Source: Warburgia ugandensis | Taxonomy: Eukaryota > Streptophyta > Magnoliopsida > Canellales > Canellaceae | Direction: 5' to 3' | DNA length: 64,000 nt | Assembly (NCBI GenBank): GCA_035236585.1 | Contig: CP141136.1 | Coordinates: 33,316,949-33,380,948, forward strand | Shown here: positions 12,201 through 24,200 of the stretch, piece after piece | How positions within the stretch are numbered: position 1 is the stretch's first letter | Layout: each line of letters begins with the position of its first letter | Notes under the pieces: generated by a model | What the model was told of the DNA's origin: nothing | Database searches by the model: none | What the model saw: the letters and a program-made list of their open reading frames with translations, nothing else | Program-made: the position numbers and the translations under genes

Positions 12201-15200
12201 CTCAAATCGAAAGGAAAATTCTATAGGATGACTATAAGGCCAACCATGCTCAATAAATCAGAGTGTTGAGTAGTTAAGAAACATCATGTTCATAGGATGA
12301 GCATAACAAAAATGAGGATATTGAGATGGATGAGTAGCAAGACGAGAAAGGATGGAATTAGGAATAAAAACATTAGAGGAAACTTAGGAGTAGCACCACT
12401 AGGTAACAAGATGAGGGAAATTAGACTTAGATGGTTTGGACACGTCCAATGGAGACCAAAAACAGGACCAATTCGGAGTGAATAAAAGTACCAGTCGAAG
12501 ATTCTAAAAGGACAAGGAGAAGGCCCAAAAGAACTTGAATAAAAGTGGTGAGAAAACATTTAACAACTTTGGGACTAAATGAAGCCATGATAGTTAATGC
12601 AGAGGAATGGAGGAACATGATTCATGTGGCCGACCCCTAATCGGGATAAGGTATTGGCTGCATACTATTGACCCTAGTGGTTTGCCCCTTCCCTGGACCC
12701 CCATATGCAGGAGTTTCAAGCAGTGGGGCTCCCATTTATATAACATGTCTGAGGTGGTAAAGAAACAACTACAGCTTAAAGCACTCTGGCCGTGTGTATT
12801 TGCCTGTGCAATATGCATGTGAGTATGGGCATTTTGGCAGGGGGAGGGACATAGAAACTAAGTTTAGAAACTTCTTTTCAAAACTCTCTCATTCTCTTTG
12901 AAGATTAAATACTGAATCAAACTAATGGCAGAGAATGGGAAGACTTGAACACCGAGTTTATAGAGGTCTGGCCCAACCTAGGTACCTACGTCCCCTCTCT
13001 CAAAGTTATCCCAGCTTTGAGTTCCACTGAATATCTGCAAGATTTTACACCTCTTGTTAATAAATTGTTGGTCACTAATAAAGAAAAAGAGAATTTGCAA
13101 AAGCTCTTTCTTTTACAACAATGGAAACAAAGTTCCAATGAGAGATACAACTCTCAAACAAGATGAAAGATGAAGAGAATGTAAAGGACTTCTCTCCAGG
13201 AGTTTACATTTCAGAGAAAAATAAAAGAGAGAATTACAAATTACATGAAAACAGAAGGAATTTGACCTCTCATATAAGAAATGGTGAATGTGGAAACTTT
13301 CAACACTTCTCTTGAAGCTTGGCAATAATCTACCCACAACTCTTCATTTGAACCTTCTACTTATACCTTTAAGGCTTCATTTTACTGTTAGAAACCATTT
13401 TCTAGCCATTGGGAAAGATTTCTACTCAGTGGATAATCTTTCCAGCAACTTTAATGACCAATAGATTAGACTCTGGCATGTCTGGAGTAGACTCATAGCC
13501 TTTTAACCCACTTCATTTTCAAATTTGGGTAACAAGAGTCAACTCCATCTTGGGGAGTCGACTCTTAAGTCTGGAATTCACTGTTTTGAGATATTTGGTC
13601 CAAAGAGTTGATTCTTGCAACCAAAGTCACTTATACAATGAATTTTGAAAGAGATGACTCTGGCCATTTGGGGAGAACTCAACCTCTATTTTTTGCTTCA
13701 TTCTTCTTCTTTTGGCATCTTTTGAGCTAGTTTGACTTGACTTGGGCAATTTAACACAAAAAGGAAGTTTAGAAACTTCTTTTCAAAACTCTCTCAGTCT
13801 CTTTGGAAATCAGATATTGAATCAAACTAAAGGCAGAGAATTGGAGAACTTGAACACCAAGTTTATAGAGGTTCAGCCCAATCTAGGTACCTACGCCCTC
13901 TCTCTCAAAGCTATCCCTGCTTTGAGTTTCACTAAATCTCTACAAGAGTTTACACCTCTGGTTGAGATAATATTGGTCACTAATCAAGAAAACAGCATTT
14001 GCAGAAGCTCTTTCTTTTACAACAATGGAAACAAAAGTTCCAATGAGAGATACAACTCTCAAACAAGAAAAATGAAGAGAATATAAAGGCTTTTCTCTAG
14101 GAGTTTTTACTTACAAGAGAAATGAAAGAGAGAATCACAAATTACAAGAAGACTGAAGGAATTTGAGTTCTTGTATGAGAATTGGTGAATATGGAAACTA
14201 TCAACACTTTTCTCGAAGCTTGGCAATGATCTTACCACAACTCTTCATTTGAACCTTCTATTTATACCTCCAAGGCTTCATTTGACTGTTAGAAACCACT
14301 TTGTAGTCATTAGGAAGATTTCTAGTCATTGAATAATCTTCCAACTCATCAAAAACAACTTAATGACCAGTAGAGCAGACTCTGGCATGTCTTGACTGGA
14401 CTTGTAGCCTTCAAACCCACCTCATTTTGAAATCTGGGTAACAAGAGTCTACTCTGTCTTGGGGAGGCGACTGCATTGCCTGGAATCAACTATTCTGATA
14501 TTTTTGGTCCAAGAACTTGACTCTTGCTACCAGAATCACTTATACATTGGATTATGAATTACAGATACGACTCTAGCTCTTTGGAGAGTCAACTCAACCT
14601 CTATTTTTTGCTTCATTATTCTTCTTTTGACATCTTTCAAGCTAGTTTGACATGAATTTCTTCAAAGCCTGTAATATATCGCTTTTGAACACTTAATCTT
14701 CAATCTAAGATTTTGGTAGAACTTTAGGGAATGATCTATAACATCTAGGGAATGCATGAGATTTCTCAAGAAATGACTTGTGATGATCATTTTAACACTT
14801 GCACACTCAAGTAAACATGCTAGATCCCAACATAATTGTGGTTCAACAATGTATGTGTGTGTCTGTGTGTGTGTCTCTCTCTCTCTTCTAGGTTGGCATG
14901 TTGCAGTTGGACACCTCATATTTATGCTAGAACTCAACAAGATGATTATGTGTGCATAGATTACAGAACAAATATAGTGTTGATATGAGAGGAGTTGATA
15001 AGAGGAACGTCCCTTCATGAAGAGATTCAAATCCAATGTACCATAAAAGTGACCAAGTAAGAAAGACAACAAGAAAGGGTGATTACCGCTTGCTAAATTG
15101 AATGTGGCTCATGCTCCTATCCTTGGACAACAAACTTTCTGAGCTAGATATCATCCATAATCTACTTGAACTAGATCAGCACTTGAAAGCAATAGCACAA

Positions 15201-18200
15201 CTTTTACATTCCTCTACCTGAAACATCACCTCCTCTCTGATTGTAAGGATCAGGGAGGTAGAGGCTTCACAATGCTGATGGAAAAAGAATTTAGGGGTAA
15301 GAATGCAAAAGCATAAAGTGATGCAAGCCATCAAGAATACCATTTTGAATGGAAGAAATCATACAAAAAGAAGTTTGGACTTGATTGTCAAACCACCGTA
15401 GATTGTGTGTTGTAATCCTTTGTCCCTCTCAAGAAATCCCAGATACTTCAAAACAGTGACAACAAACCTTGCTATTCCCTCATATATTGCTTCCTACACA
15501 ACACAAATACAAAACAAAAAAAAATAGATGCCTAGATACTCCCTCTTTAGATACCTCACTTGCATAGGTAGATATCTGCACTAGAGCAGCTCAGCTCCAT
15601 CAAACATTTGTCTTTGCCCATTTGAAAAGTGAGATTCACCCTTTGTTCAAACATCACAATTTATCTTCTCGAATTTGAATGAATAAAAGTGGCATTCCTT
15701 TCCACACATTCTATTAGGATATACCACTCCTATATCTCTCATTTGCTTCTGGTTTTAGCCATTTTATCTCATACATTAAGAATGCAACTTAATATGGCAT
15801 GGTTGCATTCAATGTGATTGCAGACAAAACACCACCTGTATTAAATTCTTCCATTTGTAGTTTCAAAACTAAAATTAACGTTATTAAATACCATGTCTAA
15901 GTAACGGGGATAATATATCTATGAAGCACTTCATCTCTTACTTCCAGGAACATGATAGGGCTTTCTTGCTTTGTCAACATCTAAAAAGAACTAAGATGTC
16001 AATGGATGAAGAGTCATCTGCTTCCGGCATTTTGACTTCTTAACAAAATGGAGCTCATGAAAGGGTACTAAATAAATAAAGCAAAAGTTATTTGGATTCA
16101 GCATGTGATCCCAAGAAATGCAATTGACTTTGCTATGATAATCCGTAGTTGGAGTGAAAAAAATGGTTCTACTTAGGTGAGACCATAAAGCACCAAAATT
16201 GACAGGTGGCACCACAAATCTGGTGTAAGCACTCCTGGAAATATGGTGCCATCAACATGGGCAAGGATTTTGGAAATGAAAGAGGGAATGACCAGTAAAT
16301 TTGGGACTCCATTAATCTATGACTTTCTAATTTACAATGAATTTTAAATTCTCTAATGAGAACTTGGAGGATATGGGCTGAAAAGTGAAGAAAACTGAGA
16401 TGATGGAGAGGATATAGCACAAGTTCATGAGATCAAACATTTGGTAAGTTTGCAATGGCATGTCAATTAAGCATAAAAGGCAAAGCAAATAGAGTAAGAA
16501 ATTAGCTAGAAAAGGCAGCCCGGGTGCACAAAGCTCCTGAGTATGCAGGATCCGGGAAGGGGCGGACCACAAGATAGTATGCAGCCTTATCTTGCATTTT
16601 GCAAGAGGCTGTTTCCATGCCTTGTACCCGTGACCTCAAGGTCACACAACAACAACTCTACCATTGCGCCAAGGCTCCCCTTCTAAGAAATTAGCTAGAG
16701 ACAATGTAAAACGTCAGCCCAAGCATTGCCACACAAAAACACCCTCCTTACTTCTCCAGTAGGATTTGGTTACTTCAATGCGTCAAACCATCCAAGAAAA
16801 AAAGGAATAAACAATGCATCAATATAACTTAAGCATATGAGATGCATCACAGTTAAAAAGGATAGGCACCTTTTAGAATAGCAAAATTGTCAGGATCAAA
16901 AGAGCTATCATCTGATTTTTCAGTGGTTCTCTTTGCAACAGAAAGGCCAACACACTCATTTGCTTCAGAAATGCAAGCAGCCAGATGACCAGAAGGCAAG
17001 TCAAAAGATGCTGCATCTGCACAAATGCTTTCCTGCATTTGATACCATACAGGATACTTTATGTAGCTAAAGTAATAATATCAAATAGTAAAGCCAAGTA
17101 CTGGGATCTCTTTACAGTAAACTTGTGAGATGCAACAAAAGAAAAAACGAAAAAGAAAGAAACTGAGAACAAATAGTAAACTAACGGTGAAAATTAAAAA
17201 TAGGCCACAATAGCAGAGTGCTTTCCTCAAAAGCAGAAAATCCGCTCTTTTGCACCAAAAAGCTGTTTAGGTTAAACAATATTCCCTAACTTTACCAATA
17301 TGTCTATTTAATGTTAAGCACCATAATTACCAAGTTGTGTGCTTCGTCAAATATGAGTACAGTATTCTTCCATTGGATACCAGTAAGAGAACTGCGGTTC
17401 CCTGGATCAATAAGATAGTTGTAAGGAGCAAATAAAATATCAACCACCTTGTGAAGCTCTCGTGATACATAATAAGGGCATCTGCATGAGAGTTTAATAT
17501 TGGATGAGAGCGAGCAAATGCTATTTGTTAATAACAAAATGAATATTTAATCCAGAAAGAGAAAATTCAGACCAACTCATTAACAGTAAGATGAGAGAGA
17601 TGTTGAAAACCTACGGCCCCTGGGTTCTTCCAACATTGACCAAGTCTTCAATGTCAATAGGGTCATTTCCCAAAGCCAGATTATTCTTGATGTAGTCTAG
17701 AAAAAAACATATGCAAAAATACTAGGTCATAAAATGTCCAGAAATATTATGCATTCAAGAGTAATAAAGAAATGCTCAATGTTATAAAGTCTGGACTCAA
17801 AATATATTTTATTAGATAGCTCATGAAACTCAAAAATGGCAATTTCCTAAAATGAAGACCATGAATTTCTTGATTATATACCTGCAAGATGCAATAAACC
17901 CAAGAAGAAAATATTCGAGGTTCATCTTTGTAACATATGATAGCAGCAATTGGGGGAAATATAATATATATATATATGGTTTTACAAAGAGACAAAAACT
18001 ACACATTGCATAATCTCTCACGTACAAAAAGGTTAAAAGGCCAGCCCCGGTGCACGAAGCTCCCGCCTATGCGGGGTCCGGGGAAGGGGCGGGCCACAAT
18101 GGCCTAAAGTAGGCAGCCTTACCTTGCATTTTTACAAGAGGCTGATTCCACGCCTTGAACCCGTAACCTCAAGGTCACATGACGACAACTTTTACCGTTG

Positions 18201-21200
18201 CGCCAAGGCTCCCCTTCCTGAAAAAGGTTCCTAGAGAAATTAAGAAACCTTCCTGAAAAAATAAAATTCTACTGGCAAATTTATGTTTCTGGCACTTTCT
18301 AGATTTCAGCACTGAGTTTTTCTCATTCTTTCTTTTGCCAACATAAAGATTGTTGATGTTGTATTGAAGGACTTCTGACTTGTAAATATTCTAACTACCT
18401 CACTAAGCAATATAAACCTTTCGACAGAAACCAACTTGTCAGACAGCTTCAGAGGTTACCATTAACAGAAACCTGGTGGTTAAGACAGGAACATCTTCCT
18501 GTAAAACAGTAATGAATGTGTGACTATTTCAAGAAAGAAATTGAAGCTGGCCTTTGAATTCGTCCAATAAGAGTAGTAGATGGTACAGATTGGGATTTCC
18601 TCATAGCAGGCAGGGATTTCAGTTCATTACATTGTGTGATCTTTCTCATGATAAGAAGGGAAATTTATAGACCATCTCTCCTAACAGTCATAGCCACAAA
18701 TAGCTAAGCCATTTTACTGGGTACACTCCATCAAGAACCATGGTTCTGTACTCTCTCTTTCCAAGGGACCACATAACCACTTCAAGTCATCAATGTTTAT
18801 ATGCCCTTTAGCTCCTAAGTGGGATTACCAAGTAGACTCCACCTAATGATATCTGCATGCCAAGTAACCAATAGGCATGGCAAGCCCAACAATAATGGAG
18901 AAGCAAATCAGTGAATCCAATTTAACCAAACTTATATCACAATCATATATCACAATAATATATGAAGGGGAGCCTTGGCGCAACGGTAAAAGTTGTCGTT
19001 ATGTGACCTTTAGGTCACGGGGTCAAGGCGTGGAATCAGCCTCTTGCAAAAATGCAAGGTAAGGTTGCCTACTTTAGGCCATTGTGGCCCACGCCTTCCC
19101 TGGACCCTGCATAGGCAGGAGCTTCATGCACCGGGGCTGCCCCTTATATGTAATTAGTCAAAAAATGATCATGATGTGGGTTAATGATTTTGTTGGGATT
19201 CCGCCGACATTGAAGGTCAGACACAAGATCCAATATTTCCAAGAGTTCAAATGGATGCAAATGGGGTACTATAGAAAGTTCATGTCATATTTTGGAAAAC
19301 CAGGATATTAAGGTAACATATTTGGTAGGTGACAAAATATTTAGTAGGCCACTTGCACATATCATGGGGTACATTAGGGGCGCATGGTGCACGAAGCTCC
19401 CGCTTATGAAGGGTCCAGGGAAGGGGCGGACCACCAGGGTCTATGGTACACAACCTTACCTTGCATTTTTCAAGAGGCTGTTTCCAAGCCTCGAACCCAT
19501 GACCTCAAGGTCAGACGACAACAACTCTACCGTTGCACTAAGGCTCAATCATGGGGCACATTAGTTTACAAATTTAAGTAAACGATACTCCGGTTTCCCA
19601 AAAGTACACAGCATCAATATCAAGACCAAAATTCTTCGATCTTGATTTGTGCATGCCCTTCCTTCCAACTGACGACACCTTGAATGAATATTTCTGCAAT
19701 ATTCTCTTCCTTTCTGCTAATAGGCTCATTTGGCAAGAGAGGCCCTGGAATTTTGGAAGGTAGAATTAAGAGTAGAGAGAAAATTCTCCATGAATTTTAG
19801 TAAAGATCTTACATGAAATGACTTTGACTTTCCATTACCTACATCAAAGAGAGTAAATACAAACTTTTAAATGATATTCTATCACACATGTCATTTCTTC
19901 TCAGGCAAGTTCATTTGTCCTTTTTTCACTTTTTTCTTTTTTTCATTTTTCTTGGCACCATTACACAGATAAATACTCTCACAGACTCCTGAGTGGGGAT
20001 TGAAACTCATGGCCTGCACATTTGAGACCCACTCTTACACCACACTTACACAACCTATGAATGCATGTCCTGTTACAAGTTTACGTGCCTCAAAATCCAG
20101 TAATCTGCCCCACACTTACATGAAATTATTAATATTATGGATGTTTTAATAGAGGGAGTGGATTTTGGGAACTCTCAAGACCTAATTCAAAAATAAAATT
20201 AGCTTAAGCAAGACCCTTTATGAATGATCACGTCGATATGCAAATCTAGAAGTTGGCTTGGTGAGGTATCTGAACTGCTTGGAAACAATTAATTGCTGGA
20301 GGGCATTGGTTGGAGAAATATCCTTAACAACCATGTATTCTCTCAAGAGTCCCTCAAAGCCTCCTTCAAGATCATCTTCTTTATTTTGAAAGATGAAGCT
20401 GTATGAGCTCTATTAGGTGCTTCCTTACATATTCATAAAAAAGGAAACTTTAGGCCAATAGAATAACAAGCTTTGAAGTCCACCATTGCAAGGTTATAGT
20501 CATCGAAAGTGTGTAAAGGTACAAATGTTTCATGTAAGGGAAAAGTTTCTTTTACACCATGCATTATTTCCCTTTCTTTCCTTTCCTTGTTTTCTTGACA
20601 TACACATAATAGAAACCTTCAAAATGTGTGTTGTGTGTATGAGGAGTGATAGATACAAGGGTGCCCTTGTATTTTCCAGAAACAAGGATGTTTCACTCGA
20701 TCCATGTCAGTAAAGGAAACTGGGATCACTTGCTTACCAAGTTCCTATTTTAATTTAGGTGTCTTGAGATGCCTTTCTTTTGCAATTTCGAAAGATTGCT
20801 TTAATTAATTGTTATTGAATGAAGCCATCATAATCACTGCATTAGTACATTTGGAGGATGCAGAAATAGTAAGAGTTTGCTGCAGTTAAATGAGAGAGAG
20901 AGATAGCAACACTTTTGTTTTAAGCTTCCCATTCAGGAAAGAGATGGGACGATGTTTTCATTTTAAGCTTCCCTATGAGGGGGGGGGGGGGAGAGAGAGA
21001 GAGAGAGAGAGAGACAACCAAGTTTTTGGTGTTTTAATGAGATTAGGAAACTAGAAATCAGCTTGGATTTATCGCTTCACTACACACACACTAATCAAGG
21101 TGCATGTCATGGTAACTTGCATGACGATCATTTAAAAGGAATGACTTCTCTCTTTCACAGAAAAGCTCTTAAGCGACTTAAGAAAAGCCCATGCTTCTGT

Positions 21201-24200
21201 TCCACTTCATTGTCCCCTTTCAAAACCCATGCCCTACGAGCCTTTTTTCCTTCGTACCACAGAACTCATGAAGGCCAAATCCTCTTTGTTTGTTCATTTC
21301 CTCGCCACAATGCTTAGCCATCAACTTTTCGCCTTGAAATTTCTTCCTTTTTATTTTGTACCTAGCTTGCTTTGTCTCTTTTATATTTTTCCATTTCCAG
21401 TTTTACCCTAATGCAGAAATCCATCTAGATCATATTTACATCATAATATGGTTTTGATGCACCTCCAATTCTTCAGGTTTACTCTAGGAGAGGAAGAGGT
21501 TAATTTCTATAGCTACAGGTGGACCAATCAAAGAATGAGAGTTTGTTCGGAGTTTGTTATGGCTGATGAAGAAATAGTAAGGAGAGGGAGAGTACAAAAA
21601 AAGAGGACAAAAGGTCAGAAGATATTCTGGGAGGAACCAGCCACTCGAAGGCCTAGCAGCTAGTCATTTCTTTCCTTTTGTTCTTTCTTCTGCATTTTTT
21701 TACTTCTTCTGCCAATCATTTTCTGGATTGATGCCATTCAATCATTCACCAAAACCTTTCACAAAGATAAATCATTATTTGTAATAGAATTTATTACCTT
21801 TCTCTCTGTCTAGTCTTTAAAAAAATTCAAGTTCCTATCAGTTTTGGTATTAGAGCAATCAATCACTGGACCATTCTTCTAGGTTATGATTAAGACAAGA
21901 CTCAGAGCTAGAATAGGGCACAAAATGGAGAGTATGGAACAGGAAGTAGAGGACCTCAAGATCAATATGGATGCTATGCAAGAGATATTGTAGGAACTTG
22001 GAAGTGAGGGAGACCGTAAGGAGGCTGGACGAAGGGAAAGGAGCCGATCGAGGTGAGAGTTCTTAGGGACCTTCAATGGACGAAAGTGCTCCCCATGGCA
22101 GTAGAGAGGACCCTGATGCAGCATCGAACGAAAGAAGAGATGTGAGATCGAGGGTGGTCTAGCTACTATTGTTCAATGGGGATGATTCTCATGGCTAAAT
22201 CTTTAGGGCTGATTGATATTTCTCGGTGAATCAAGTGGCGGAGCAAGACAAGGTAAGAGTACCGTCAGTTGTGTTTTGAGTGAACTGTGATCAACTGGTT
22301 CCACTGGGTAGACACCCATTGACCCATCCGAATGTGGAAAGGTCTCGAGGCTGCATTGCTACTCCGATTCTGGCCAATGCTCACCAAGAGTAGCTATAGG
22401 GCATTGATGAATCTGAAGCAGGAAGGGACTGTGAGGGAGCATATTGGGCGGTTCGAGTTACTCTCTGATGCTTTACCGGAAGCTTCAAATGGCTTGTTGA
22501 TGGCGTGTTTTGTAAATTGGCCAAAAGAAGAGATCCAAGCTAATATGTGCACCAAAAGGCCCAACTCCTTACTTAAGCTCATGGATTCGCCCAAAATGTG
22601 GAAGAGAAGTATTAGATGCTTGAAAGGGCCCGAGACAATAAGGCCCGTGGGACGTGGGCTTTTGAAGTGGGTTGCACAACTCTAGGTTGCGACCCGACTC
22701 CTAAGTACTCCCAGTGACAAATTTGAGTCGAAGAGGGTTGGTTGGCGATGCAAAGGCAGTGGAACTATTGAAAAAGTCAGCGGCAAATCGACCAAAGAGA
22801 GGAATTAGATCATAGAAGGTCACCTCATAGTAGCCGTAAGAGCCGTTTAGATGGTTGTTGGAGAAGGAAGTCTAATATCGTCAAGGAAAAGGGTCTCCAC
22901 TTCAAGTGTGACAAAAAGTTTGCACCATGCCATCAATGAAAGAGTAGACAGCTTCAAGTATTGTTGATGGACAAGGAGGAGGAGGAGGGAGCATCAGCAC
23001 CAGAGGAGAGTATGGAGGAACTGGTGGTGGAGGAAAATCAAAAATCAATGAACTCAATAGTGCGTCTAATGGCAGGTAATACTATGAAATTAAAAGGGAC
23101 TGTGCATAACCGAGAAGTAGTGGTTCTTATTGATAGTGGAGCTTCTCACTATTTTATCTCTAAGGAGTTAGTTCGGGAATTGGGTTTACATGTGGATCAA
23201 ACTAAGAGGTTTTGTGTGCAAGTAATGGATATTGTGTAGGGGGTGAAGAGTTTAGTCAAGGGGTTAAGGTGGAGTTACAGATCATGACTGTTAAGCAGAA
23301 TTTCTACCTTTTTGAGCTAGAAAGTGAGGATGTCATTTTGAGAGTCACTTGACTCAACAGCTTTGGTGATTTTGGGAGTCACTTGGCTTGAAAGCCAATT
23401 ACAGGAATTTGACTATGACAGCAGAAAAGAATGCACATAAAGTAGTACTTCAAGGAGATCCAGCTCTTGTTAAGACCACGGTTTCACTCAGGGCTATGCT
23501 GAAGACAATCCAGAACGGTGGACAAGGGTATGTGACGGAGTTCAGTGGTATGCAAATGGTGTTTTTGGAAGGAACTGTCCAAGAAATACCTTTACAGGTT
23601 CAATGCTTGCTGGATCAATATAGAAGTGTATTTGATCAACACATGGAACCTCCCTTAGCCCAAACCCAAGACCATGCTATCAAATTGCAAGGAGCTCAAC
23701 CCCTTAATATCCAACCCTATAGGTATCCCTATTACCAAAAAAATGAAATTGAGGAGATCATTAGCAAAATATTATCTATTGGAATTATTAAGCCCAGCAC
23801 TAGCCCATTCTCTAGCCCTGTTTGATTGGTAAAAAAGAAAGATGGAAGATGGCATTTTGCATGGATTACCAGGCCTTAAACAAAATTACAATTACTAGCA
23901 AGTTTCATATACCTGCTATAGATGAGCTTTTAGATGAATCGTGTGGGGCAGCAGTTTTTTCTAAATTGGATCTTAAGTCAGGATACCACCAAATTAGGAT
24001 GATAAAAAAGAACACTGCTAAGACTACCTTTAAGATTCATGAGGGTCATTATGAATTCTTAGCTATGCTATTTGGACTTACTAATGCATCCTCTACATTT
24101 CAGTCACTAATGAGTGAGATTTTTCACCATTTATTGTGCCAATTTGTGCTGGTGTTTTTTCACGACATCTTGGTTTATAGTCCTGATTTGTTTCTTCATT

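Larger units (their letters stand above)
223..16869 (-). other. RTEL1: RTEL1 intron 6, 16.6 kb, transposon-filled
   Basis: A GT-AG intron bounded by exons 6 and 7. It contains two Copia copies, a truncated Gypsy, an Athila-like scrap, an RTE LINE, a SINE fragment, a 0.9-kb tandem duplication and one full Au SINE. The stretch 223-394 is plain AT-rich intron. Confidence 0.85.

Noticed and set aside
16512-17038. Reading the RTEL1 exons as a decayed retrocopy
   Set aside because: Introns are present with correct borders and phases, and the exons have no stops.
18967-19040. tRNA-like heads with box A and B in the SINEs
   Set aside because: They are parts of Au SINEs. They do not fold as a full cloverleaf and have SINE bodies and target duplications.
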